Shown: positions 1 to 11,798 of the stretch, piece by piece
How positions within the stretch are numbered: the first letter of the stretch is position 1
Layout of the letters: each line of letters opens with the position of its first letter
Origin: Lytechinus pictus
Taxonomy: Eukaryota > Echinodermata > Echinoidea > Temnopleuroida > Toxopneustidae
DNA: 64,000 nt
Assembly (NCBI RefSeq): GCF_037042905.1
Contig: NC_087251.1
Location: 36,946,501-37,010,500 of the forward strand
Direction of reading: 5' to 3'
Made by a program: the position numbers and the translations under genes
Notes under the pieces: generated by a model
Told to the model about the DNA's origin: nothing
Seen by the model: only the letters and a program-made list of their open reading frames with translations
The model's database searches: none

Positions 1-246
1 AAATCATCAGATCACAACAACCCATTACTTAAAAAAGCTTGAACTAGTGCAACACCACCTACAAACAAAAATATATAGTACAATCAGACCCCCAAAACAT
101 TAAAAGGGTAGCTCATGATGAAATATTACATATTTGAAAAACTTTCTTAATTGAAATCATCTGTGAAACCTACTTTGTAAAGAAAAGGTTTGTTATCAGC
201 AGTAGATATGAACGTAGTGTGTGTACGTGCGTGCCTGCTTGTGGGG

Positions 247-519
247 ACATTGTGGTCTAGTGGTTACGACTCTCATCTTTCAATTAGAGGGACATGGGTT
301 CTATTCCAAGCCATGGTGTGTTGTCCTTCAGCAAGAAATTTACCAACATTTTGCTGCATTCAACACAGGTGAGGTGAATGGGTACCTGGTAGAAATTTAT
401 TCCTTGAAAGAAGTGTGCGTAACAGCTGCACTGCTAAAGCCAATGCATTACTGATACTCTAGAGCACTTCTGATATATCGCTCTATAAGAAAGTTTCATT
501 ATTTGTTCATTATTATTAT
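247..519 (+). mobile_element. tRNA-derived SINE
   Basis: The 5' part resembles a tRNA (GTGGTCTAGTGGTTACGAC as box A region, GGGTTCTATTCC as a B-box-like stretch). It is followed by a tRNA-unrelated body with the block GGTGAGGTGAATGGGTACC and the segment TATTCCTTGAAAG. The same body recurs at 11.8, 43.2 and 45.2 kb, so this is a dispersed SINE family. The copy is diverged and shows no functional tRNA fold. The short open frames across it are not genes. Confidence 0.7.
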
Positions 520-1355
520 TGTGTACATATAGAGCAGCTAGTGCCTATGGCAACATGTGTTACTTCACAGCTGGGGGAGGTATGTTATTTAAATTTAAAA
601 TCAACGCCATTAATACCAGAGATACAGTTTTCATTGACAAAAATGTCACAAACTACATTAAGAAAGTACAATGTAGATGGCATGAGTGGCTTTTTAACCG
701 ATACATTTTGCATATATATGTTTGGCTATGACTTTCCCAATAATACTGACCCAAACGACTTAAGGGCCAATCGGTTTTAATATAATTTACTGCCCATTTA
801 CTTGCTCGGCTCACTTCCAGCCGTTTCCTGATAAAATGCCTAATTTTTATGTTTTTCTGTAACATGTAAAGACGAAACAACCAAAGTTTTTATCCAAAGT
901 AATACATGTAAAATGAATCATACATGTAGCTCATGGAAATTAGTAAGACAATAACAAACTGATAATACACATTAACCTTACATGTACGGTATATCATATT
1001 TCGTTATCTACATTTCTTTTCTAAAAAGGAATACTGTATGTCTGCCAGCATCTTGGGCAGCATATGGTGTAAGCTGACATCAAACCATGAATAATGTAGA
1101 TTCTTCTGAACATATAGTTTATTGAATAGTGGCTGTTCTTATTTTCATTTTACCCAAATCATTATTTTCAAACCAGCAGCCCATTTACAACCAAAATGCA
1201 AAATAAGAAAGGGAACAAAATATATTCAATGGAATTAGAAAACAACACTAAATTTACCATTTTACTTTATATTGGGTTGACAATTACTTGTTTTGATTTA
1301 CTGTACATATATATGATAATAATAAAGACATGACTCAATCATGATTTATAGTAAT
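520..1355. other. No gene seen
   Basis: AT-rich non-coding sequence. The overlapping frames at 519-780 are short and have no splice or codon-use support. Confidence 0.5.
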
Positions 1356-1357
1356 AA

Positions 1358-2310
1358 TTTTTAAGTTGCTCTTATTTCCAATTTACCGTTAACACTGCCA
1401 TCTCTATGTGCAGACCTCCGAACATGATCACAAAGTGATCCTCTCCATGTGTGGCTAACCAGGTCCACTGAATTTCTGTGGCAAGGGAGAAGAGTCACTG
1501 ATCAGCACCAAGCACAGTTACTTGACTTGTCCAGGGTTGAGCTGCTGAATTGCAGCCTTGACTGTGTTCATTGAATGTCTTATCTTCGCCACTGAGTGTG
1601 CGCTGTCCACAAATAGAGGCCATTGCCACTGAGTGTACGCTGTCCACACATAGAGGCAAGAGTGATTATGGAAGCAGGTGGAATCACTGCCTTCTGGATG
1701 TTGGCATGGTAGGCAGACCATGGTACCCATTCATCTATGGATTTCTTCTATAGAGTATCTTCTAAGTTGCTGTTGATTTACTTTTAACACTGCCATCTCA
1801 ATGTGCAGACTGTTTAACCTGATCACAAAGTGATCTTTATCGTGTGGCTGGCCAGGTCCACTAAAGCATGGCGGATCAGCAGCAAGTACAGTTACTTGAC
1901 TTTTCCAGGGTTGAGCTGCTAAATCGCAGCCTTGAATACATGGTCATTGAATGTCTTATCGTCGCCACTGAGTGTGCGCTGTCCACAAATAGAGGCCATC
2001 GCCACTGAGTGTACGCTGTCCACAAATAGAGGCAAGAGTGCATTATTTGCGACAGGAGGAATTCCTTGTCCAAGGGCTTGGAGTCGCTGATCAGCACCAA
2101 GTACAGGTACTTGTCCAGGGTTGACTTGCAGCCTTGACTATGGTCATTGAATGTCTTATCGTCGCCACCGAATGTGCGCTATCAACGACTAGAGGCAAGA
2201 GTGAATTAATGGCGGCAGGTGGAATCACTGCATTCTGGGTGTTAGCATGGTAGGCAGACCATGGTACCCATTAGTCTATGGATTTCTTCTATAGAGTATT
2301 TGTCACTATC
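1358..2310. repeat. Three-unit tandem duplication
   Basis: Three direct, imperfect units begin near 1358, 1757 and 2084. Shared landmarks are AACACTGCCATCTC, GATCACAAAGTGATC (an inverted repeat), CCAGGGTTGAGCTGCT and TCATTGAATGTCTTATC. Units 1 and 3 both end in a block containing ATGGTAGGCAGACCATGG and TGGATTTCTTCTATAGAGTA. Within units 1 and 2 a 30-odd-base segment around GCCACTGAGTGTRCGCTGTCC is itself doubled. The unit is open in parts but frames are not conserved between copies, so coding is unlikely. Confidence 0.75.
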
Positions 2311-3600
2311 TTTGTTTTTTACCCTCCTAATCGAGGATTTTATTTACAAATCCAAAGCACGACACAAAGATTGATGGAAAAATTACAATCATGATTTTTA
2401 GCAACAATAACAATTATACAATGAAATGTAATATAACAATCAATATGACAATATGTTATCTTCTCTTTGTCTTGTGTCATTTAATTGTATCCTCTTTTCT
2501 ATCTCTCATGTAAAAAAGCAAACAAGATTTTGTCACTATCTTAATAAGCCAATTGTACTCTTCTTGCACAGAAGCTTTATTCTTTTTCTCAATTGCCACT
2601 ACACCACTGTGAAGTTCATCATTGGAGTGTGATGAATATTGTATTGGGGATATGCCAGTACCATGAAAGGAATCTTTGGCTGTCCGATCTTATGGCCTCC
2701 TTCCTGGCTCTACCTTTGCTAATATTGCAATCTATCAAGAGTTTTGGGGCTTGAGCCCTGGTTGTTTATTCCTGTCATTGAGGGAATTTTGTGTTTTACT
2801 GGTATGCTTTTTTTGTTGTCTGTAGTTCCTCTGGTTTTGAAAGTGTAGGAGACTGCTGATTACTTCTTGTGTCTCAGCCTCCCTCACAGTTTCTCCATCC
2901 TCACCCGTCATTTCTTCAGTTGTTTGACCTCTTCATGGGGTTCCCTGGTCTTTGCTTAATATCCATTTTTGAGGAGTAAGTTTTATTTCCACAATTTATA
3001 TTCAATTCTTGTACTATGGACATGTATAGGGCATATTACATCATACAATGTCTCTTTGATGCACTTCCAAAGGAACCTTTTCTTTGGGTCTTTGTGGGGC
3101 ACGGTTTAGGGTGTCCAATCCTCTTCATTATTTAGTCCTCATTTGTTTCATGTTCCAAGAATCAGTCTTGTCTGGGTCAGTCAAGATTTTTCTCAGTCTG
3201 TTTTTTTCTTGTTTTCAATGCTTTGGGGATAAGTTATGGTGCCCAGCACATGTTCTTATATGATTTGGTGGCATGATGAAGCACTGCCATGATGTTGATC
3301 GCTCCTTCCTTTTTTTCTCATGAACCTTTTTGGCTTGTGAAGGTGATTATAAAGGCTGCTGGCCCCAAGGCCCTCTTGTCTGGTGTCAAGCCACACTGAT
3401 GATCTTGACATGGGGATTATCAGGGTATCAATCCACTCCCATTAATTAAGACACAGAAAATTAGTGTATCTCATTTAGCTCAAATAGTTTTGCACCCTGA
3501 ACTTGGCTAAGGTGCAGAACTGCAGATTATGAAAGTGACGACAATTATGCATGAGAAATGTTTTAATCAAAGACTTAATGAAATATTTTGATTGATTTCA
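2311..3600. other. No gene confirmed
   Basis: No convincing exon. Reading either strand gives short stretches interrupted by many stops. It may include decayed repeat sequence, but I could not tie it to a family. Confidence 0.4.
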
Positions 3601-3601
3601 G

Positions 3602-3731
3602 GAGAGATGTTCTTTACAACATAGTGAGTAATGCATCTGGTCTTGGCCTTCATCTACATGGAGGTAGTGATAATCAGAAGGGCCAGGAATCTTTATTGAC
3701 AAGAGTCATGGAAGGAGTAAACTGCTGAAGG
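3602..3731 (+). CDS. Candidate exon, unrecognised
   Basis: A polypyrimidine-AG acceptor (TTGATTTCAG) ends at 3601 and a consensus donor (AAGG/GTAAGC) follows 3731. In the frame starting one base into the exon it reads RDVLYNIVSNASGLGLHLH and continues to a TGA at 3726-3728, just before the donor. The stop means the exon is terminal, uses an earlier donor (GTAAAC near 3717), or carries an indel. It lies 0.65 kb upstream of the better supported exon at 4383 on the same strand and may belong to the same gene. Function unknown. Confidence 0.3.
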
Positions 3732-4382
3732 GTAAGCTCACAAAGATATACTCTTGAATAGCTACATAAAAGGGAACAAAGCACTAAGAAACAACAGTAA
3801 AATTTTCTGTAAAAACCAGTAAAATCATTATTTTTTAATGATTAAAAAGTTGATATCAAAGAAGCACATCACTTGTTCTTCTGGTGTTGAGATCACTATT
3901 GATATGGAGATTTTCCATTGACATTGTGAGCATTATGTGTTATGTCACATATGTACAACTTTTAGATTACCGTAATATTGCATTGACTTAAATTGTCCCT
4001 TTTATCAAATTTATTGATGGATCAGGTGTTTTCTTTAGCATAGTTTTCACAGAATGTATCATAAACAAATAGTTTGTACCATCACTAGCATGGCTAACCA
4101 ATTTTTTTGTTATTTATCTGTCCATCAAAGGCAATTCATTGTTGTGTATATATTGCAATTTGTTGGGACAGTGATTCTCTGTTTAAAAAAAATGTTCTTT
4201 TCTGTTCTTATTCACTAATTCCATTAAAACCCTGGTCTGAAATCGATTTTGTCATAGTCAAAATGTACACAGCAGAAACATGAATTCTGTTTCACAAAGG
4301 AAAATCAAAGGAATTTCCATGTGTAAAATAAAGAATCAAAATGGATTTTCCGTTTTCCTAGATTCATTGCTTGTCTTTACAG

Positions 4383-4633
4383 ACTGGCTGAAGAGGAGTC
4401 AAAATTGGCAGCTTCCATGTCCGTCTTAAAGCAGAGAAGCAGGAGAAGCTGGCCAATGTTGCACCCCAGTTAGTCTTTGAAGAAGTACTCTCCCACAATG
4501 CTGTCCTAGAGGAGATTGTGCTGGAAAGTCTTGCAGCAGAACTGGAAGCCTCCTATGACCACGGTGTGAATGAGGAAGAAGCACTTGCCCAGAACATAGG
4601 ACAGTCAGCTGCAAGATTGAAGAGAGAGCTCTG
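4383..4633 (+). CDS. Exon of an unrecognised helical protein, frame broken near its start
   Basis: The acceptor is TTGTCTTTACAG ending at 4382 and the donor is CTCTG/GTAAAC after 4633. From about 4392 one frame stays open to the donor and encodes a Glu/Ala/Leu-rich, probably helical stretch: RLKAEKQEKLANVAPQLVFE, then EEVL, VLEEIVLESLAAELEA, and a Glu-rich turn before RLKRELW. The first 40 bases read better in the next frame (LAEEESKLAASMS), and the main frame has a TGA at 4389, so a one-base indel or a different acceptor is likely. The outgoing phase (two bases, TG) matches the next exon exactly, restoring Trp. The helix pattern loosely recalls ENY2-binding regions of Sac3/GANP proteins, but I could not confirm that. 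Confidence 0.55.
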
Positions 4634-4884
4634 GTAAACTGATTGATTAATTTTATCATTCACAGACAACTCAGATCAGTCCAAAAGACTGCTTTTCACC
4701 AAGTCTGTAATAAACACAAAACAAACATATATACACAGCATACAAAAATTATTTTCATGTAAACCATTGTAAATTTTACAGATGACAAATATTGACATTA
4801 ACATGCATGTAAGACTGCTGTTTCATGCATTCAATTCTTTCTTTCAAAAGGGAATTCACACTGCATTGATTTTTATTTTCATAG

Positions 4885-5056
4885 GAATTCAACAGAGATT
4901 GCTGTTGTTGTTGGCAACGTGTTAGTGGCTGCTGTCCTTGTTGCATACTATAATACCCCCACCATGCAGCTCATACCATGTGGAGCTTGTCAACTCTTGG
5001 ATAGAAAGGTTAAGGAATTGCATATAACAGTAACAGATGACCTAATTCTTATCAAG
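4885..5056 (+). CDS. Exon following 4383-4633, unrecognised
   Basis: An acceptor (TTTTCATAG) ends at 4884 and a consensus donor (CAAG/GTACGT) follows 5056. The 172 bases are one base completing a codon plus 57 codons with no stop. The product begins NSTEIAVVVGNVLVAAVLVA (a hydrophobic run), then YYNTPTMQLIPCGACQLLD, and ends in HITVTDDLILIK. The hydrophobic stretch could be a buried strand-helix or a membrane segment. Splicing to the upstream exon keeps the frame (phase 2 intron of 251 bases), which is the strongest evidence that both are real. No downstream partner was found: the next kilobase is a transposon. Function unknown. Confidence 0.6.
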
Positions 5057-5358
5057 GTACGTAATCATTTTCTTTTATTGGATGGCTCAGAATGGAATAC
5101 CTGGCCCTATTTATGGTATTCCATGAAATAAAACCATCCAATAAAACTACTATTATTTATCCACCCCTCCCCCTGAAAAAAGTTATTGAACAAACCATGT
5201 CACTTATCACAAGTTAATATGGCCTCACTTTATAAGATTTGATCTTAGAAATTATGACTGACCTAAATTGAGGTTATTGAGTATCATTGTGCATTGCTTT
5301 TGCATTGTTGTGCTCGTATAATTTGCACATGCGCAGAAGAATATTTAATAAGGTACTA

Positions 5359-6325
5359 TACAGTGCGTATCAAAAAAAAGTTTACACTTAGAAAAAATCC
5401 TGTAAAATTACACATTTGTAATATCCTGAAGATTTTTCCACATTTTAACATTGGTACAGATCCATTTAAGCAAATGATGATATAACTGTCGAAAAATATT
5501 TCCGCTTGAGTGAGCACCACTTACTTTTGAATAGTGAAAAATTATTTGCGCAGAACTTTGAAATAGGTATGCAAATAAAAGTTGACCTTAATCATGAAGA
5601 ACACGTGGAATTTAGCTAGTAAAATTGATTTGAAGATATCTTTTACCTTTTTTAACTTGTTTCCTTGCCCAAACCACTTCGAGGAGTGCATTGCACCCCA
5701 CCCCACTCCCCCACACACCGAGGCCATCGTGACGATATTTGCTTTACACTGAGCTGTGATTTACATAAAATGGCTTAGGCTTGATTTTCATTTTGTTAAT
5801 CATTGTCAAGCTTGGGAAAAGTGTGGACAAACAAGTATTAAATGAAAAATGAAATGTAAACCCACTTTAAATGATAAAAACTGTCTGATATAAACTTTTG
5901 TTCAGATTCAGTTATGTCCTCAGATCCAGCTGGCACAAAAAGGTAAAGGTTGTGTTTACTAAGTGTTGAAATTTCAATTTTGGTGGCAAAATTGTTAGAA
6001 AATGCTTAAATGTATCCGTTTTATTTCACAATTTACTAAAAGTGCAAGGGAAATGTATGAGAAATGTTTCGCAGGGTAAGTTTGATTTCGCCCTTTCCCC
6101 TTGACACATCGTACAAACGAGCATTTCTGCGCAACCAGATTTCTGCGAGCTTTACAAAAATGGACAGTGCTCACTCAAGTGTAACATTCTGTCAAAACTT
6201 TTACTTTCATTGGATAGAAGAGACCCAAACCAAAGATTATATGTGAAAAAATTACCCACATGTTGTATATTCTTTAATTCCTAGGGCTTTTTCAAAGTGT
6301 AAACTTTTTTTTGATACACACTGTA
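5359..6325. mobile_element. Tc1/mariner-like non-autonomous element
   Basis: The left end CAGTGCGTATCAAAAAAAAG with continuation TTTACACTT is matched by the reverse complement of the right end (CAGTGTGTATCAAAAAAAAG, then TTTACACTT). The arms of about 30 bases differ at one position. The element spans 5361-6323 with TA on both sides (5359-5360 and 6324-6325), the hallmark of Tc1/mariner insertion. The 963-base interior has no transposase frame, so the copy is non-autonomous or internally deleted. It lies downstream of the exon ending at 5056, within the presumed next intron or beyond the gene. Confidence 0.85.
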
Positions 6326-7096
6326 TATAGAACAGCAAGAATTTTACAGTAGCCTACTAGATATTCATCAGATTCATCTCATACTGCACATGCAAATCAT
6401 GCAGACATCAAAATATGCATTTGAATGCATTGTTAAAACACCCTATATTAATAAGGATTTATTTTATTCTCTTCAATATAGATGTCTTTGTTTTCATTAT
6501 AATTTCTTGAGGATATATCATCTGTGTCGGCAATTGTATTCTCTTAAGCAATTGTAATACTAAAACTTGTAATTACTTTTTTATGTTATTGTTGATAAAG
6601 CTCTCAATATTAGTTGACATTGTTAAGGAAGTCAAACAGTTTAAAATTTCATAGAATGTACCAATTGTACCAATGAAATAGAGAATCATGAATCTCTTTA
6701 ATAATGAAAATAAATTCTTAATAGAATACGGAAATTATGCCGTCACAAATTATTATTTTTTTTTGCATTTCAGTTTTTTTAATACCATACTTCAGCTGGG
6801 CATGATAAAAGCAGAGAACCCTTGTTTGATGGGAATCGGTCCATGGGGGGCCCAAGATATAACCCATGAATACATAGTTATTGGCCTGGTTCATGACATA
6901 AAGAAACCAGGCCAGTAACATGATTAAATAAATCGGGCTCATTATATTGAACAGTATTATTGATAACAAATTTGTATTCCAATGCCAGTGAATTGGTAGC
7001 AAAGAGATGCAGGCCTTGCTCCCTCCCAACAATAAAATAAGAAAAAGAAGGAATATGCTTGCGGGTGGTACCTAGGAAGTTAGGATAACCAGTTGT

Positions 7097-7333
7097 CCCA
7101 ATTGAGACCAGTTGACCCTACAAAAAGACCTCAATTGGTATCTAATTGGACCCATTGGACCTTTTGAAACCCACTGATACCAATTGAATCCAGATTGAAA
7201 CCAATTGAAAATTCAATGGGTGTCGGGTCTTCAATTGGTCTCCACATTGAATTCTAATGGGACCAGTTGAAACCCATTGATACCAATTGAATCCAAAATG
7301 AAACCAATTGAAAATTCAAGAGGTTTCAATTGG
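7097..7333. repeat. CAATTG-rich minisatellite
   Basis: About 20 copies of a short motif around ACCAATTGA or its variants occur in 240 bases. A larger duplication repeats ACCCATTGATACCAATTGAA and the following AAACCAATTGAAAATTCA about 120 bases apart. CAATTG is self-complementary, so the tract can pair with itself in many registers. No coding frame. Confidence 0.7.
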
Positions 7334-8482
7334 AATTTGTCCTGGGATATATGATAGGTATGTGCCACATGTCGAGACCCCCATTTTCAACCTGAATTTC
7401 TGTTCCAAAGCATCACCAATTTAGAAAGTCATAGAAATAGCTATTTTTTTCCATTTTGGAGAACCTCAAATTTGTGGTTCCTGGTTCATTCCATCATGAA
7501 CTACTCAGCCGGTCGGCATGGTGAGCTTGATAGGCGTTGGGTCGGGCCGCTGAAGCTCCCCGTGCCGCGCTCCGAACCTAGCGCATTAATAGCTCGAAGC
7601 TAGGTAGCACTAGCTCGATCGAAAGAATGGATATTAAGAATAACATGATGCGCATGCACTTCACACGGCTGCTAAGTAGAGATATGTATTGGCTGCTATT
7701 ATCTAAAGGTAATTAGTTCCAAAGACCCTCATTATCTGATGCGGTCAGTTCCAGAGCATTGCATTATTAGCAATTGTTGATCCTAGGGTAGTCAGGAGAC
7801 CACCATTTTAATACCAAGGTTTAGTTCAAGAGCCCCCTATTTTTGTCTTTGGTGTGGCGCATAGGTATCATTTTGTAATCCAAGTGCCCCCCCTTTCCCC
7901 GGAATATGTTATTATCCTGTTCCTGAATTACATTAAACATGGGAAATAATGTTTGATAAATATTCTTCACAAGAATAAAACACAATTGCCAAAGTCGTCA
8001 TACTGCCACATCTTATGAAATTATATTAAGGTCTCTATTCATTTATTCTAATTTGGAGGAGGGTGCACGCCAGGGGATGGGGTATATTATCAAATATTTT
8101 TTTTGTTTTTTTTGTTTTACTTCTCTCCATCTCAACAAGATTGCTACAGAAAAAAGCCCTAACTCTTCTAGCAATATACAAAATGTTTGTTTTGACATAG
8201 TGTAGTAGTACATAAAAGATAATGTAATGACATGTCATGATATACTGATCATTTTCCTAAGAGCCATTTCTCTGTCTTCTTCCCCTGGTGCCCCAGATTC
8301 TGATGTCTTCCCTCAAATATCAACCCAACCTTCGATGCCACTATAATGGGAAATAAATTTATGGCGGTTGAGTATGACAACGACGACCACATCGATTACC
8401 ATGGAACTCATCACACACCCAGGCAGCCAGATTAGCGATGGATACAGAAATGATGAAGGAGGCATATATCTATTTTGTAAAA

Positions 8483-8693
8483 GGGTGTTGCAAGAAACTT
8501 CCAATTGATTGCAAGTCATTTTCAGGTCCCAAAATCATTTGACACGCATTTCATTGCAATTTTGCAATTGATTGATGGTTTCCTCCTTGTATCAACAAAA
8601 TTGATTTGCTTTACTTAAAATTGATCTATCGATTGTCAATATGCATCTGAACTTTGCAATTGATTTATTGTCAGTAATTTCTTGCAACACCCC
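8483..8693. mobile_element. Foldback MITE, GGGTGTTGCAAGAAA ends
   Basis: The terminal inverted repeats GGGTGTTGCAAGAAA (8483-8497) and TTTCTTGCAACACCC (8679-8693) are exact. The interior is rich in CAATTGATT-type words. A diverged relative ending in CATGTAACACCCCC lies at about 60.8-60.9 kb. No coding capacity. Confidence 0.75.
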
Positions 8694-8704
8694 AAAGCAA
8701 TACT

Positions 8705-8890
8705 GTCAAATCTTCTATTAAGTCCACCCAAGAGGAGCAGGAGAAAGGTGGCCACTAAAGTCAGGTGGTCTTACAGACAGGTTATATCACAAATTCCTTT
8801 CTAATCAGAGACAATTTTTGTTGCCACTTAAGTCAGGTTTTTTATTATACATGAAGATAGGTGGCCACTATGAGAGATTTAACTGTACCT
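8705..8890 (+). repeat. Interspersed repeat shared with 44.26-44.70 kb
   Basis: The landmarks ACTGTCAAA, TCCACCCAAGAG, GTGGCCACTAAAG, CAGGTTATATCA and GAGACAATTTT recur in the same order at 44.26-44.70 kb, where the copy is split by a foldback insertion. Family not identified; no frame. Confidence 0.5.
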
Positions 8891-9085
8891 CGAAATGTCA
8901 AAAAATTTACCTCCAATTTTGATAATATTGTCAGTGTTATATTTGTTTGATTTTCTCAAGCTATTTGAATAAACTCATTAATGATTGATTTTATAGACTT
9001 TTAATAGTGAGGGCTTGAAAGTATATCACATTTTGGGGTGTTGCTTGACATTTTGGTTGGGGGTGTAAGACCAACGCATATATCA

Positions 9086-9335
9086 TATTAAAGAAAAAGG
9101 AAAATCCTTCAAAGATTAAAAAAGTTATTTGAATTTTTTTTTAATTTGTGACGTCATATACATGTTTATATATGGCCCATATAAAATGCATGAATTTCAA
9201 TTTTATGACTTTAAAAAATCTTTCAGAAGCGGGTGTGAAATAATTAATCTGTTATACAGATGGTACAATAATATCCATTGGTGGCACGCTATGAATTATC
9301 CAAGAGAGAAAAAAGAAGCATGACATCATCTTTTA
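9086..9335. mobile_element. MITE of the GTGACGTCAT family
   Basis: The left arm carries TCCTTCAAAGATTAAAAAAG and GTGACGTCAT; the right arm has ATGACATCAT in inverted order. The interior block CTTTCAGAAGCGGGTGTGAA with GGTACAATAA matches inverted sequence in the copy at 38.94-39.13 kb. Left-arm similarity to 12.7 and 32.3 kb marks a family with several copies in the window. Confidence 0.5.
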
Positions 9336-9491
9336 AATCATACCCCCCCAAAAAAAAAAAAAAATTACCATAGTGTCACTCCTGAATATTACTCTTTATG
9401 ATTTATTTTCTCTTTGACACTGGTTGCAAATTGATTTTGAAATCTAAATGTTGTACTTGTATACAAAAAAAAAAGCTCTTTCACTGCTCCA

Positions 9492-9660
9492 AGCCTCGAG
9501 AACAATCGGTTTGAGTACTATTCTTAGTGTTAATATCCAACTGGGACTTCAAGTATGCCTAACAGAAGACAATTCATGGACTGACATAGTAATACACCCA
9601 GCTCATGACGTAGCACATCTTATTCTCTTAATCCCCCAGCCCCTTATGGCTGCCATATAG
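9492..9660 (+). CDS. Candidate terminal exon, unrecognised
   Basis: A pyrimidine-rich acceptor-like site (CTTTCACTGCTCCAAG) precedes an open frame ending at TAG 9658-9660. The frame reads SRTIGLSTILSVNIQLGLQV, then CLTEDNSWTDIVIHPAHDV and a hydrophobic Leu/Ile/Pro tail. Composition is more protein-like than in neighbouring frames and no repeat was recognised here. It could be the last exon of the plus-strand gene at 4.4 kb, but phase cannot be linked. Confidence 0.25.
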
Positions 9661-10067
9661 GTTACAGTGTTTTTGAAGTTGAATTCTCTTTCTCAATGTG
9701 CATTATTCTACAAAAATATTTTTTTTAAATACCAATTATTTTGTGTGTGTTCAGAATATTTAAATTCCACCAATTTGCCTTCGTAAATTAAAATGTTTAT
9801 ATTTTCATGATGTATTTTTAAGTCCAGTCAAAATAAAACAAAATGAAGATTGTTAATATTCAAAATATGCTGCTGCTCACTTGGACCATCTTTATTGCTG
9901 GTCTACTTTTCATAAACATTCCTGAAACAAATAGCCAGTGATTTTTTTTATGACTGCGTATTAAAAGTTACTGAAATCATTGCATCTGATTGGCTCAGAG
10001 CAAATTTGATGTTTCATGAAACCACCCTAGACCATATGGCTGTTTTAAAGACTAAATACTACTGTGA

Positions 10068-10402
10068 AAGTCCATCCCAATAAAGAGTTGATTTGAATTG
10101 TATGAATAATACAATAAGCGAGGAATCTCACTGTGTTTCACTTTATATTGAAGATAAAATGAAGATATTTCATATTTCAAATATTAACATACAAAAGAAA
10201 TAGTGATTGTATGATGTCATCGATTCCCTCATTCGTATCCCAACCAGGATTTGCAATATAACTCTCGTGTGAAATTAATAAAAACTTACAATTTCATACC
10301 TTTCTCATTTTAGATCCGTTTTGAATGAAATTTTCAACGTTACACTTTGATTTGACTTTCTCTTTTAATTCAAACCAACTTCTGGTTGGGGTGGACTTTT
10401 AA
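10068..10402. mobile_element. MITE with AAAGTCCAYCCC ends
   Basis: The left end AAAGTCCATCCCAA and the inverted right end (TTGGGGTGGACTTTT) pair. The interior has ATGATGTCATCGATTCCCTC and GATTTGACTTTCTC, which correspond to the copy inside intron 1 of the transposase gene (34.45-34.99 kb). No frame. Confidence 0.65.
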
Positions 10403-11798
10403 GAGTTGCACGGTATTCAGATTCTCTATTTATGACATGGCTGGGGTCCGTTTCATAAAGCTGATCCAAACTTTTGACTGGACTTTTTGTTAAATAAATG
10501 ACACTGTCTGATTTTTTCTCGGGTGTATTTATTTGTTGTTTATTGTCTAAATATTCTCCTTGTCAAACTCCTCTCAGTTTTCTATATCCCATGTTGTTAC
10601 TTTCCATTCATCATCATCTTGCTCATCTTTAACTACACGTTCAATAATTTGTCATTTTCTCTTTGATAATTAGTTACAAACACCATCTTCCTATCCTTGT
10701 TCAGTTAATCTTAGACTTAAAAAAAAATCTAGATTCTGGAGCCAAGTATATAAATATGTGATTTATTCACATTGACTGTTATGTTTAGTTGTATTCAGGG
10801 TATCGCTAAAGTGTTCCAAACATGAGTTTGGTTGTTATCTATTCATATATAAAAAAAAGTTCAGAGTTAGGACAAGATAGAAACATATAAGTGACTTTCT
10901 GTGAAAACTCTTTTGCTATTTGTTATTTACATGAATATAGGTTTCCAATTAATAATGATAATGATTTATTGATAAAGTGCCATATGTATTCAACTAGTAT
11001 ATATTGCCCTACAATAACTTGTAATTGAATGTGCTTTGAGATTGTATTTAGAATTATCCACTATGTTTTTCTTTTTTTATCATTATACATGTGATTTTCA
11101 TTTTAAATTATAACATATATATCTTTAAAATTATATTTTTGTTTTGACAGCATTGAAAATGCTTTGATTCTTTTAACAGTCCCAAATCTCAGATTTGATT
11201 AAGAATTCATATAAATGTATATACCGGTACTGTACAAAAGTGTTAAAATATTGTTATTTTTAAAATGTGTAAAAGAATAGCACAAAATATTATGATTATT
11301 CTGTATTTGTAACAGAAAATGCTCTGTATTCAGGATCATATTCCTTCTGGTAAGCATCTCTCTCCATTCCTCTATCTTTATTCTCCATTTGTCATCATCC
11401 CTATCACTCTGTCATTGAAACCTGCCTTTCTCATAGGCCACTCTCTTCAGCATCCATCTGTACAACTAATTTCTACACAATCCTGTTAACAGTAAGGATT
11501 CCTTTCCATTCTTAAACCCATCTTTCATAATAACCACTTTACCCTTCCCATATTATTTTACTACAAAGATTTTTAACATACACTATTTTTTGCTCCGTTA
11601 TCTCCCTATAGCCGTCCCACCCCACTAACAGACACTGTAAACTCTCTTGCATCCCTCTCGCCAATCACATAGTCATATCCACACCATGCACTAGTAAAAC
11701 ATTTAAATTCCACGATCATTAGAAAAAGAAGTTGGAAAAGAAATTGTGAAATTTGATATAATTTTCTGAATATTATGGCATATGGGCAAATATTAGAG
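10403..11798. other. No gene seen
   Basis: AT-rich intergenic sequence without convincing exons, RNAs or recognised repeats. Confidence 0.5.

Noticed and set aside
5906..5942. Possible 37-base plus-strand microexon (acceptor TTTTGTTCAG, donor AAAAG/GTAAAG) in phase with the exon ending at 5056
   Set aside because: It lies wholly inside the mariner-like element bounded by 5361 and 6323, so it is transposon interior.
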